Shown here: positions 45,355 through 53,842 of the stretch, in pieces
Position numbering within the stretch: the first letter of the stretch is position 1
Layout of the letters: each line of letters opens with the position of its first letter
Assembly: GCA_017473865.1 (NCBI GenBank)
Contig: JAFUJB010000016.1
Location: 1 to 64,000 of the forward strand
Direction of reading: 5' to 3'
DNA: 64,000 nucleotides
Source of the DNA: Clostridia bacterium
Lineage (GTDB): Bacteria; Bacillota; Clostridia; Oscillospirales; CAG-272
Position numbers and translations under genes: made by a program
Notes under the pieces: model-generated
Seen by the model: the letters and a program-made list of their open reading frames with translations, nothing else
Told to the model about the DNA's origin: nothing
The model's database searches: none

Positions 45355-45645
45355 ATATTTATATAAAGGCTTAGACGAAGAGTACGTAAAGACTATTTTT
45401 ACACAGAGAGATAGTGTATGGTGGAAAGCTATTTAAAAATGCTTTATGTTTGTAGCTTCCGAGCCGGAAGAAAGAAAGTTTTGCAAAAACGAGTAGAATC
45501 TTCCCGTGATTGCTGCGTGAAAGCATAGGGGTTGATAGGCTCCGAGAGTGGCAGTTAGTTTAACTGCAATTTGAGTGGTACCGCGGGTGAAAAAATTATC
45601 GCACTCGTCTCAAAGTCATTAACTTTGGGATGGGTGCTTTTCTTA
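45355..45645 (+). promoter_or_regulatory. T-box leader, Val specifier (GTA)
   Basis: Same architecture as the preceding T-box: ggcttagacGAAG ... CTTCcgagcc, AG bulge acagagag (45402-45409) and GTA at 45452-45454 one base before CTTC (45456-45459). The antiterminator core TGGTACCGCGG is at 45576-45586; the 41 bases from 45546 to 45586 are identical to 42880-42920. The terminator stem 45601-45637 (16 bp including G-U pairs) is followed by tttcttat. Uncharged tRNA-Val should allow read-through into the synthetase and the genes that follow. Confidence 0.87.
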
Positions 45646-45667
45646 TCCCGGAATGGAGAATGATTTT

Positions 45668-47956
45668 ATGCAGCAAATCACAGGACTTGACTTCAAGATA
45701 AGGGAGATGGCGGGACGTATCCGAGAGCTCCGCGAGCTTGAAAATCTGTCGCAGGAAGAAATGGCGCAAAAGACCGGCGTCTCAACAGAAGAATACGCTC
45801 TTTGCGAAAAGGGAGAGCGCGACCTTAACTTCGCGTTTATTTACAGATGCGCGATGGTGCTTAACGTAAACGTAACCGATATTATCGAGGGCTACAGCCC
45901 GAGACTTAAGTCGTATACCGTTACACGTTTCGGCTCGGGACAAAAAGTTTCTCAGGCGCACGGTATGACGTACTATAACCTTGCTTATTCGTTCAGTAAC
46001 CGTATTGCAGAGCCGCTTTACGTAAGAAGCGTTTACGACGAGAACGCACAGGGCAAGGATATCGAGCTTACCTCTCACGCGGGTCAGGAATGCGACCTTA
46101 TAATCGAGGGTAATCTGCTTGTACAAATAGGCGAACACAGAGAGATACTCGGCCCCGGAGACAGCATATATTTTAACAGTGATACCCCCCACGGTATGAT
46201 TGCGGTAAACGGCAAGGACTGCGTATTTTACGCCATAGTTCTTAACCCGACGGGTGAACCCATCCCCGAGCTTGTACCCGGTAAGATAATCGAGGGCAGA
46301 GGCACCGTCGAAAAGGATACGAAAGAAAGAATATACAAAAACTTTATCGACGTTGAAGAGAATGAAAAGGGAACACCTACCTCGATTAAGTTTAAGAATA
46401 CGGAAAAATTTAACTTTGCATTTGATCTTGTTGACGGCTTGGCTGAGAGAGAGCCGGACAAGCTTGCAATGTTACATATTTCAAAAGACAAGACCGAAAG
46501 AAGATTTACCTTCAAGGATATGAAAAGGGCGTCTTCACAGTGCGCAAACTATTTTAAATCGCTCGGCATAAAGAAGGGCGACAGAGTAATGCTCGTTTTA
46601 AAGAGACATTATCAGTTCTGGTTTGCAATGCTCGGACTTAACAAGCTTGGCGCTATTGCCATACCCGCGACAAATCAGCTTGTTGAAAAGGATTTTGAAT
46701 ACAGGTTTAATTCCGCAGGCGTATGTGCAATAATATGTACGGCAGACGGCGATACGGCAAACCAAGTAGAGCTTGCAGCAGAAAAATGCCCGTCGGTCAA
46801 GCACAAAATTATTGTTAACGGCGAAAAAGAGGGCTGGAGAACGTTCGACGAGGAATATACCCTCTATAGCTCACACTTTGACAGAAAAGAAGACTCGCCA
46901 TGCGGCGACGATCTTATGCTTATGTTCTTCACGTCGGGCACGTCAGGCTATCCCAAGATCGCGGCGCACAACTATAAATATGCGCTCGGGCACTTCCATA
47001 CGGCAAGATATTGGCATAACGTTGACCCCGAAGGACTGCACTTTACCATTTCCGATACGGGCTGGGCAAAGTCTATGTGGGGCAAACTCTACGGACAATG
47101 GCTTTGCGAGGCGGCAACGTTCGTATATGACTTCGACCGCTTTGACGCGGCGGACATACTTCCTATGTTTGCGAAGTATCATATTACAACCTTCTGCGCG
47201 CCCCCCACGATGCTCCGTATGATGATAAAACAAGATATATCCAAATACGATTTCTCGTCGGTACGTCATATGACGACGGCAGGCGAAGCGCTTAACCCCG
47301 AGGTTTACAGACAGTTTGAAAAGGCAACGGGACTCCAGATAATCGAAGGCTTCGGTCAGTCCGAAAGCACGATGATGATTGGTAATATGGTTGGCGCTCC
47401 CCACAAGATCGGTTCAATGGGCAGGGTTACTCCCGTATACGATATTGATATTGTCGATGCTGACGGTAACTCCGTTCCCGTGGGTGAATCGGGCGAGATT
47501 GTTGTAAACGTAAAGAACGGTGCGCCCTGCGGTCTGTTTACGGGCTACTACGGCGACGAAGAAAAAACAAAAGAAGTATGGCACGACGGCTACTACCATA
47601 CGGGCGACGTTGCTTGGCGAGATGAAGACGGATTTTTCTGGTACGTCGGACGTGTTGACGACGTTATTAAATCTTCCGGCTACCGCATAGGTCCTTTTGA
47701 GATTGAAAGCGTTATTATGGAATTGCCCTACGTTCTCGAATGCGGCGTATCGGCTGCTCCTGATGAGCTTAGAGGTCAGGTAGTTAAGGCGTCTGTCGTT
47801 CTTGTTAACGGTGCACAGCCTACCGAAGAACTCAAGAAAGAAATTCAGAGATACGTCAAAGAAAGAACAGCTCCTTACAAGTATCCGAGAATCGTTGAAT
47901 TCAGAGATGAGCTTCCCAAGACCGCAAGCGGAAAAATTCAAAGAAACAAGCTTTGA
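45668..47956 (+). CDS. HTH-cupin-acyl-CoA synthetase fusion, Val-T-box copy
   Basis: A 762-residue paralogue of the preceding synthetase with the same three-part layout: XRE HTH (REMAGRIRELRELENLSQEE), cupin (HAGQECDLIIEGNLLVQIGE, TPHGMIAVNG) and AMP-forming synthetase with TSGTSGYPK and SGKIQRNKL. The start is ATG 45668, nine bases after GGAG at 45655-45658; the ATG at 45653 has no ribosome-binding site. By context isobutyrate is the likely substrate (giving isobutyryl-CoA for valine synthesis). The acid-binding region differs from its neighbour (for example EGFGQSESTMMIGN against EGFGQTELTLAIAN), which fits a change in acyl preference. Confidence 0.88.
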   Translation: MQQITGLDFKIREMAGRIRELRELENLSQEEMAQKTGVSTEEYALCEKGERDLNFAFIYRCAMVLNVNVTDIIEGYSPRLKSYTVTRFGSGQKVSQAHGMTYYNLAYSFSNRIAEPLYVRSVYDENAQGKDIELTSHAGQECDLIIEGNLLVQIGEHREILGPGDSIYFNSDTPHGMIAVNGKDCVFYAIVLNPTGEPIPELVPGKIIEGRGTVEKDTKERIYKNFIDVEENEKGTPTSIKFKNTEKFNFAFDLVDGLAEREPDKLAMLHISKDKTERRFTFKDMKRASSQCANYFKSLGIKKGDRVMLVLKRHYQFWFAMLGLNKLGAIAIPATNQLVEKDFEYRFNSAGVCAIICTADGDTANQVELAAEKCPSVKHKIIVNGEKEGWRTFDEEYTLYSSHFDRKEDSPCGDDLMLMFFTSGTSGYPKIAAHNYKYALGHFHTARYWHNVDPEGLHFTISDTGWAKSMWGKLYGQWLCEAATFVYDFDRFDAADILPMFAKYHITTFCAPPTMLRMMIKQDISKYDFSSVRHMTTAGEALNPEVYRQFEKATGLQIIEGFGQSESTMMIGNMVGAPHKIGSMGRVTPVYDIDIVDADGNSVPVGESGEIVVNVKNGAPCGLFTGYYGDEEKTKEVWHDGYYHTGDVAWRDEDGFFWYVGRVDDVIKSSGYRIGPFEIESVIMELPYVLECGVSAAPDELRGQVVKASVVLVNGAQPTEELKKEIQRYVKERTAPYKYPRIVEFRDELPKTASGKIQRNKL

Positions 47957-47964
47957 GGCAGAGT

Positions 47965-48768
47965 ATGACAGAGAATACGAATGTTATGAAAATATCGTGT
48001 ATTCAGATGAACGTCGGATTCTGTTCGCCCGAAAATAATTATCAAAAGGCTGAAAAGCTTATTTCAAAAGCGGTGAAAGATAATCCCGACGTTATCGTAC
48101 TTCCGGAAACGTGGAATACGGGCTTTTTTCCAAGGGATAACCTTGAAAGCTACAGCGATAAAAACGGCAAAAAAACAAAGGAACTTATCGGGAATCTTGC
48201 TAAAAAATATAACGTAAATATTGTTGCGGGCAGTGTTGCAAACGTTAAGAATAATAAGGTTTACAATACGGCTTACGTGTTTGACAGAAAGGGCGAAGTT
48301 GTAGGCGAATACGACAAGACACACTTGTTTTCGCCTATGGAAGAGCATAAATTTTTTACGAAAGGCGACAATATTTGCAGATTTACTCTTGACGGGAAAA
48401 ACTGTGGTATTATAATATGTTATGATATACGTTTTCCGGAGCTGACAAGGTGTATGGCAATCAAGGGACTTGACTGTCTGTTTGTTGTTGCGCAGTGGCC
48501 GAAAATAAGGGTTAATCAACTTGTTGCATTGGTTAAGGCGAGAGCTATTGAAAATCAGACGTTTGTTGTTTGCTGTAACTCTTGCGGTATGGCTAATGAT
48601 ACGGTATTTGGCGGTAATTCGAGAATAGTTGACCCTTTAGGCAATGAGCTTGTATGCGCTCAGGAAAGCGAAGAAATCATCAGCGCGGAATGCAGTTTTT
48701 CGGTTGTCGAAGATATAAGAAACAGTATAAACGTTTTTGCCGACCGCAGAAATGATTTATATAATTGA
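47965..48768 (+). CDS. Carbon-nitrogen hydrolase (omega-amidase-like)
   Basis: A 267-residue nitrilase-superfamily amidase with Glu48 (LPETWNTGFFP), Lys118 (EYDKTHLF) and Cys151 (IIICYDIRFPEL). The AQWPKIR motif and KARAIENQTF fit the Nit2/YafV omega-amidase branch, which hydrolyses 2-oxoglutaramate or 2-oxosuccinamate. These are by-products of glutamine or asparagine transamination, so a role in pulling transamination of the branched 2-oxoacids toward Val and Ile is a reasonable inference. The start is ATG 47965, 8 bases after the synthetase stop (47954-47956), with TGAGG as ribosome-binding site. No terminator separates it from the synthetase. Confidence 0.85.
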   Translation: MTENTNVMKISCIQMNVGFCSPENNYQKAEKLISKAVKDNPDVIVLPETWNTGFFPRDNLESYSDKNGKKTKELIGNLAKKYNVNIVAGSVANVKNNKVYNTAYVFDRKGEVVGEYDKTHLFSPMEEHKFFTKGDNICRFTLDGKNCGIIICYDIRFPELTRCMAIKGLDCLFVVAQWPKIRVNQLVALVKARAIENQTFVVCCNSCGMANDTVFGGNSRIVDPLGNELVCAQESEEIISAECSFSVVEDIRNSINVFADRRNDLYN

Positions 48769-48790
48769 AATAAATAAGTAAAATAGTAAT

Positions 48791-49462
48791 ATGGAAAAAA
48801 TGAAAAGAATTACGATTTTTTCGGGGCACTACGGCAGCGGAAAAACGAATCTTGCCGTGTCTTACGCGCAGTATCAGCGTAAGATGGGGTATGACGTAAG
48901 CATTGCCGACCTCGACATAGTAAACCCGTATTTCAGAACGAAAGACAGCGAGAAAATACTTGAGGAAAACGGCATTGAGCTTATCTCTCTCCCGTTCGCA
49001 AACACAAGCGTCGACCTACCGTCGCTGCCTTCGCAGGCATACGGTCTTTTTGACAGAAAAGACAGACAGGTTATAATCGACCTCGGTGGAGACGACAGGG
49101 GGGCTCTGGCTCTCGGCAGATTTGTTCCCAGACTTCGCGAAGAGAATAATTTTGAGTTTGTTTTTACGGTAAACTTTTACCGCCCGCTGACTACTACCGT
49201 TGACGAGGCGCTTGAAGTATTCAGAGAAATCGAATATGCTTCTAAGCTTAAATTCACCAAGATTGTAAATAACTCCAACATAGGCGGACAAACAACGGCG
49301 GAGGACGTGCTGAAAACGGTAAAAATGTGCGAAGAGCTGGCTGAAAAAACAGGGGTAGATTATAGCTTCACCTCGGTTGAGGGCAGACTTTTTGACGAAG
49401 TAAGCAAAAAACTTGGAAAAGAAAAGGTTTTCCCAATTACACTGCAAGAAAAGCTATTTTAA
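48791..49462 (+). CDS. ParA/MinD/CobQ-like P-loop ATPase
   Basis: A 223-residue P-loop NTPase with the Walker A motif FSGHYGSGKTNLAVSYA, deviant-type ADLDIVNPYFRTKD and the IIDLGGDDRGALALG region. The family often stands next to 2-oxoacid:ferredoxin oxidoreductase genes in clostridia. That suggests a role in maturation, cofactor or cluster insertion, or regulation of the enzyme, but none is shown. It lies 22 bases after the amidase gene; the ribosome-binding site is weak. Confidence 0.8.
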   Translation: MEKMKRITIFSGHYGSGKTNLAVSYAQYQRKMGYDVSIADLDIVNPYFRTKDSEKILEENGIELISLPFANTSVDLPSLPSQAYGLFDRKDRQVIIDLGGDDRGALALGRFVPRLREENNFEFVFTVNFYRPLTTTVDEALEVFREIEYASKLKFTKIVNNSNIGGQTTAEDVLKTVKMCEELAEKTGVDYSFTSVEGRLFDEVSKKLGKEKVFPITLQEKLF

Positions 49463-49503
49463 TTAATGCAAACAAATAATTGATATACAAAGGAGTAATG
49501 TAA

Positions 49504-49710
49504 ATGAGTAAAGTAAGCTTTGCTACGGATCTTTGTAAGGGATGCGGACTGTGCGTCAGCGTATGCCCCAAGAAGATCATTGTTCTTGCAAAAGACAAGA
49601 TAAACAAAAAGGGACATTCTCCCGCCGAAATAACCGATCAGGAAAAGTGTATTGCCTGCGCATTCTGCGCGACAATGTGCCCCGATTGCGTTATCACGGT
49701 TGAAAAGTGA
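49504..49710 (+). CDS. 2-oxoacid:ferredoxin oxidoreductase ferredoxin (delta) subunit
   Basis: A 68-residue 2[4Fe-4S] protein with two clusters, CKGCGLCVSVCP and CIACAFCATMCP. In KOR/VOR-type enzymes this delta subunit wires the catalytic alpha-beta part to external ferredoxin. AAAGGAG precedes the ATG, and it is the first of four adjacent subunits. Confidence 0.93.
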   Translation: MSKVSFATDLCKGCGLCVSVCPKKIIVLAKDKINKKGHSPAEITDQEKCIACAFCATMCPDCVITVEK

Positions 49711-49722
49711 GGTAATTAAAAA

Positions 49723-50784
49723 ATGGCAGAAAAGGTATTAATGAAAGGTAACGAAGCGATTGCCGAAGCCGCTATTAAAGCAGGCTGCCGTCATTATTTC
49801 GGTTACCCCATCACACCCCAGACGGAAATTGCCGCATATATGGCAAAAAGAATGCCCAAAATTAACGGCGTATTTCTTCAGGCTGAAAGTGAAATTTCGG
49901 CAATTAATATGGTATACGGCGTTGCAGGCACGGGTTACCGTGTTATGACGTCGTCTTCCAGCCCCGGCGTATCGCTTAAGCAGGAAGGTATTTCGTACAT
50001 AGCAGGCGCAGACCTTCCCGCGCTTATCGTAAACGTACAGAGAGGCGGCCCCGGTCTCGGCGGTATTCAGCCCTCGCAGTCCGACTATTTTCAGGCTACA
50101 AAGGGCGGCGGCCACGGCGACTATCACCTTATCGTAGTTGCTCCCGCGTCAGTTCAGGAAATGGCTGACCTTACAATACTTTCTTTTGACCTTGCAGAAA
50201 AATACCGCGTACCCGCTATGCTTCTTGCTGATGGTACTATGGGTCAGATGATGGAGCCCGTTGAACTTCCCGAGGTTGACTACAAGCCCACCGAAAAGGA
50301 TTGGACGGTTACGGGCACACAGATGAAGAGAAAGCACAATATCGTAAATTCTCTCTATCTGTCTCCCGAGGAGCTTGAAAGAACCAACTTTGAAAGATTT
50401 GAACGCTATAAGCAGATAGAAGAAAACGAAGTAAGATACGAGTCGTTTATGATGGACGACGCTGAATACTGCGTAGTTGCTTTCGGTATAGCGTCGAGAG
50501 TATCGAAGAACGCTGTAATCGCGGCAAGAAATATGGGTATTAAAGTCGGTATGATCAGACCCATTACACTTTGGCCCTTCCCCGTAAAGCCTATTGCCGA
50601 AGCGGCAGACAAGGTCAAGGCATTCTTGAGCGTTGAACTTTCAATGGGACAGATGATTGAGGACGTAAAACTTGCGTCCGAGTGCAAAAAGCCCGTATAT
50701 CTCTGCAACCGTGTCGGCGGTATGATCCCCACACCCGAGCAGGTACTTGAATCAATAAAGAAAATGGCAGGAGGGGAAAACTGA
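49723..50784 (+). CDS. vorB: 2-oxoacid:ferredoxin oxidoreductase alpha subunit (VorB type)
   Basis: A 353-residue alpha subunit with the conserved opening [20 protein letters not shown] and [10 protein letters not shown], then [17 protein letters not shown] and [18 protein letters not shown]. These motifs match the VorB (3-methyl-2-oxobutanoate) subgroup as I know it; KorA-like enzymes share most of them, so substrate assignment rests on the locus. The stop overlaps the start of the next subunit by one base. The enzyme interconverts branched 2-oxoacids and acyl-CoA plus CO2 with ferredoxin, and with strongly reduced ferredoxin it can run as reductive carboxylation. Confidence 0.9.
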   Translation: MAEKVLMKGNEAIAEAAIKAGCRHYFGYPITPQTEIAAYMAKRMPKINGVFLQAESEISAINMVYGVAGTGYRVMTSSSSPGVSLKQEGISYIAGADLPALIVNVQRGGPGLGGIQPSQSDYFQATKGGGHGDYHLIVVAPASVQEMADLTILSFDLAEKYRVPAMLLADGTMGQMMEPVELPEVDYKPTEKDWTVTGTQMKRKHNIVNSLYLSPEELERTNFERFERYKQIEENEVRYESFMMDDAEYCVVAFGIASRVSKNAVIAARNMGIKVGMIRPITLWPFPVKPIAEAADKVKAFLSVELSMGQMIEDVKLASECKKPVYLCNRVGGMIPTPEQVLESIKKMAGGEN

Positions 50785-51533
50785 TGGTAGTATTTGAAAA
50801 ACCGAAAAGCTTAACAGACGCCGAGCTTCACTACTGCCCCGGCTGTACACACGGCATTATCCACCGTCTTGTTGCTCAGGCGATAGACGATCTCGGTATT
50901 GAGGGCAAAACCGTAGGCGTTGCACCCGTTGGCTGCGCTGTTATGGCATATAACTATTTTGCTTGCGACATGGTAGAAGCAGCTCACGGAAGAGCGCCCG
51001 CAGTTGCAACAGGCCTTAAGAGAGCTATGCCCGAAAACGTAATCTTTACATATCAGGGCGACGGCGACCTTGCATCTATCGGTATGGCTGAAACGGTACA
51101 CGCGGCAACAAGAAATGAAAATATAACCGTTATCTTCGTAAATAACGCTATTTACGGTATGACGGGCGGTCAGATGGCTCCTACGTCCCTTCCCGGTCAG
51201 GTAACACAGACCTCGCCCTACGGCAGAGACGTAGCTACACAGGGTTATCCCGTTAAGGTAAGCGAAATGCTTGCAACTCTTGACGGCCCTGAATTTATCG
51301 CAAGAGTTGCGGTAAACAACGTTAAGAACGTTAAAGAAGCGCAGAAGGCTATTAAAAAGGCTTTTGAGAACCAGATAAACAACAAGGGATTCTCGCTTAT
51401 TGAAGTAGTTTCCTCTTGTCCTACAAACTGGGGTATGACACCCGTTGACGCATTAAAGTGGGTAGAAGAAAAGATGATACCTTACTATCCGCTCGGCGTA
51501 TATAAGGACAGAAGCGCAAAGGAGGCTGAATAA
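50784..51533 (+). CDS. 2-oxoacid:ferredoxin oxidoreductase beta (TPP-binding) subunit
   Basis: A 249-residue thiamine-diphosphate-binding subunit. The TPP motif is [18 protein letters not shown] with [11 protein letters not shown] further on, and CPGCTHGI is at the N terminus. It pairs with the VorB-type alpha subunit. Confidence 0.92.
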   Translation: MVVFEKPKSLTDAELHYCPGCTHGIIHRLVAQAIDDLGIEGKTVGVAPVGCAVMAYNYFACDMVEAAHGRAPAVATGLKRAMPENVIFTYQGDGDLASIGMAETVHAATRNENITVIFVNNAIYGMTGGQMAPTSLPGQVTQTSPYGRDVATQGYPVKVSEMLATLDGPEFIARVAVNNVKNVKEAQKAIKKAFENQINNKGFSLIEVVSSCPTNWGMTPVDALKWVEEKMIPYYPLGVYKDRSAKEAE

Positions 51534-51535
51534 TT

Positions 51536-52066
51536 ATGACAAAGAACATACTTATCGCAGGCTTCGGCGGACAGGGCGTACTTTTTGCGGGCAAATTCTT
51601 GGCATACAAGGGAATGCTTGAGGGTAAGCAGATAAGCTGGCTTCCTTCATACGGCCCCGAAATGAGAGGCGGTACTGCTAACTGCAGCGTAATTATAAGC
51701 GACGAACCCGTAGGCTCACCTATCGTATCAAAACCCGATATTCTTATTGCGATGAACCTTCCTTCGCTTGATAAATACGAAAAAGACGTTGTAAGCGGAG
51801 GAATGATATTCGTTGATTCGACCCTTATAGGCAGAAAGGTTGAGAGAACGGACGTAAAGGTATTCTACGTACCCTCGACTAAGCTTGCTCAGGAGATAGG
51901 CGCTCCCAAGCTTTCGAATATGATACTTATGGGTAAGGTAATCAAAGAAGCCGGTGCTGTAAGTTACGAAAATCTTGAAGACGGACTTAAGAAAGTCGTA
52001 CCTGCAAAGCACGCGGATATGTTTGATATTAACCTCAAAGCAATCGAAACAGGATATAATTATTAA
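51536..52066 (+). CDS. 2-oxoacid:ferredoxin oxidoreductase gamma subunit
   Basis: A 176-residue gamma subunit with [16 protein letters not shown], the [19 protein letters not shown] motif and [14 protein letters not shown]. It is the last gene of the locus and is closed by a strong terminator at 52065-52094. Confidence 0.92.
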   Translation: MTKNILIAGFGGQGVLFAGKFLAYKGMLEGKQISWLPSYGPEMRGGTANCSVIISDEPVGSPIVSKPDILIAMNLPSLDKYEKDVVSGGMIFVDSTLIGRKVERTDVKVFYVPSTKLAQEIGAPKLSNMILMGKVIKEAGAVSYENLEDGLKKVVPAKHADMFDINLKAIETGYNY

Positions 52067-52094
52067 AAAAAGCGGCTTTATAAGCCGCTTTTTT
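52065..52094 (+). terminator. Terminator of the branched-chain acyl-CoA / VOR operon
   Basis: AAAAAAGCGGCTT and AAGCCGCTTTTTT form a symmetrical stem with a short loop, followed by T. Confidence 0.93.
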
Positions 52095-52345
52095 GCGTCC
52101 ACAGCGCAGGGGTGGCAACGCCGCACGACCTACTTTCTTTTAAGGAAAGAAAGTAGGCAAAGGCGCCCACGGCGCAGGGCCTATGGGTTTGCAGAGGCAA
52201 TATTGTTTAGATTAACCCATAAGAAAAGTTTTGAGGGAGTCAAGAGGGCACTTTTCCAAAAGTGTCCTTTTGTGTGGGTTCGGGAGCGAAGCTCCTGACT
52301 ATGTGTACTCCTCCAAGAAAACGCGGAAGCGTTTTCTTTTTTTGT
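52095..52345. repeat. Mosaic intergenic repeat block R4
   Basis: Modules are shared with R1 and R3: ggtggcaacgccgcacgacc, the hairpin CCTACTTTCTTT-taagg-AAAGAAAGTAGG (52129-52157), gggtttgcagaggcaatatt, the aaaagtgtcctttt module and gggagcgaagctcctgac. It ends with AAGAAAACGC-ggaa-GCGTTTTCTT plus T-run, a terminator-like hairpin at 52311-52342. Confidence 0.8.
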
Positions 52346-52400
52346 TGCAGATATATAAATAATAATATATATAAAACTCTAAAAAATGTGTAAATGTCTA

Positions 52401-52429
52401 TTGACTAAAACATGGGGGCGTGTTATAAT
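52401..52429 (+). promoter_or_regulatory. Sigma-A promoter of the pyr operon
   Basis: TTGACT (52401-52406), 17-bp spacer, TATAAT (52424-52429). Confidence 0.85.
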
Positions 52430-52435
52430 ATATCA

Positions 52436-52530
52436 GATATGAACACAGACAAATATCGACAGGGTTTCGATATCTATAAACAATATTGATTATTTACGTC
52501 AACCTTGCCGAGCAAGGTTGATTTTTTGAG
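52436..52530 (+). promoter_or_regulatory. Attenuator-like pyr leader
   Basis: A hairpin ATATCGA-cagggtt-TCGATAT (52453-52473) is followed by an intrinsic terminator CAACCTTGC-cga-GCAAGGTTG and atttttt (52500-52527) just before pyrC. I see no PyrR-binding consensus and no pyrR gene in the window. The leader probably allows pyrimidine-responsive attenuation, but the ligand is unknown. Confidence 0.6.
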
Positions 52531-52542
52531 AGGACAGCGACT

Positions 52543-53826
52543 ATGAAACTGATTTTGAAAGACGGATACGTATACTCGTCAGGCGAATTTCATAAGCAGA
52601 CTCTTTGCATAAACGGCGGAACCGTTAGTTGTTTGGAAAACACTCCCGAGCACGACGGTTTTTCAGTAGTTGTTGACTGTTCTTCATATTGTATTTTTCC
52701 CGGTTTCACCGATGTGCATGTGCATTTTCGTGAACCGGGTTTTTCATATAAAGAGACGGTCAAGACGGGTTCGCTGGCGTCAGCGCGCGGCGGATTTACC
52801 GACGTATGCACAATGCCTAACTTAAATCCCGCGCCCGACTGTATGTTTACTCTGCAAAAACAGCTTGATATAATAAAAAAAGACGCCGTTATAAACGTTC
52901 ATCCATTTGCAACAATAACGATGGGGCAGATGGGCGGCGGTCAGCTTTCAAAAATGGAAGAGATGAGTGAATTCTGCATAGGCTATTCCGACGACGGACG
53001 GGGAGTACAGTCCGACGAAACGATGGAAGAAGCAATGAAGAAGGCTAAAGAACTGGGCAAGATAATTTCGGCTCACTGCGAGGTTAACGACCTGCTTTAC
53101 GGCGGATATATTCACGACGGCGAATATGCAAGATTACACGGGCATAAGGGTATATGCTCCGAATCCGAATGGAAGCAGGTTGAAAGAGACTTGAAGCTTG
53201 TTGAAAAAATCGGATGCAAATATCACGTATGCCACATATCGACCAAAGAGACGGTCGAGCTTATAAGACAGGCGAAGGCAAGGGGGCTTGACGTAACCTG
53301 TGAAACGGCTCCGCACTATCTGATAATGAACGATATGATGCTTGAAGAGGACGGACGGTTTAAGATGAATCCGCCCATACGCTCCGAGGAAGACAGAAAG
53401 GCTTTGGTTGAGGGACTTGTTGACGGTACGATTGATATGATTGCTACCGACCACGCGCCCCACTCGGCAGAAGAAAAGGCAAGAGGGCTTGCCGAAAGCA
53501 ATATGGGTGTCGTCGGTATTGAAACGTCGTTTGCGGCGATGTACACGAACCTTGTAAAAACGGGTGTGATTACACTCGAAAAACTTATTGAAGTTATGCA
53601 TACAAACCCGTCAAAACGGTTTGGAATAGAAAAGGGCATTGCTGAGGGAAAAACGGCAGACCTCACAGTGTTCGATTTAAACGCAAAATACAAAATTGAC
53701 CCCGCTGAATTCTTGTCTATGGGCAAAGCGACGCCCTTTAAGGATAAAGAGGTGTACGGCAAGTGCCTGCTTACTATGTGTAACGGCAAGATAGCTTACA
53801 ACGGCGGACTGATAAAAGAAAATTAA
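52543..53826 (+). CDS. pyrC: Dihydroorotase
   Basis: A 427-residue amidohydrolase that closes carbamoyl-aspartate to dihydroorotate. Metal and substrate motifs are FTDVHVHFREPGF, TMPNLNPAPD and ATDHAPHS. First gene of the operon, with GAGAGGA as ribosome-binding site and the attenuator immediately upstream. Confidence 0.95.
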   Translation: MKLILKDGYVYSSGEFHKQTLCINGGTVSCLENTPEHDGFSVVVDCSSYCIFPGFTDVHVHFREPGFSYKETVKTGSLASARGGFTDVCTMPNLNPAPDCMFTLQKQLDIIKKDAVINVHPFATITMGQMGGGQLSKMEEMSEFCIGYSDDGRGVQSDETMEEAMKKAKELGKIISAHCEVNDLLYGGYIHDGEYARLHGHKGICSESEWKQVERDLKLVEKIGCKYHVCHISTKETVELIRQAKARGLDVTCETAPHYLIMNDMMLEEDGRFKMNPPIRSEEDRKALVEGLVDGTIDMIATDHAPHSAEEKARGLAESNMGVVGIETSFAAMYTNLVKTGVITLEKLIEVMHTNPSKRFGIEKGIAEGKTADLTVFDLNAKYKIDPAEFLSMGKATPFKDKEVYGKCLLTMCNGKIAYNGGLIKEN

Positions 53827-53842
53827 TGGGGGTAAAAATAAA

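Noticed and set aside
45440..45460. TGT (Cys) as the specifier of the second T-box
   Set aside because: TGT lies one base out of the register fixed by the pheST leader (TTC one base before CTTC), which gives GTA.
49504..52066. 2-oxoglutarate synthase (KorABCD) assignment
   Set aside because: Gene order and motifs are shared with KOR, but VorB-like wording and the Ile/Val T-box context favour a branched-chain oxidoreductase. Substrate is still unproven.
52436..52530. PyrR-binding attenuator
   Set aside because: No recognisable PyrR recognition loop sequence was found and pyrR is absent, so only a generic attenuator is claimed.
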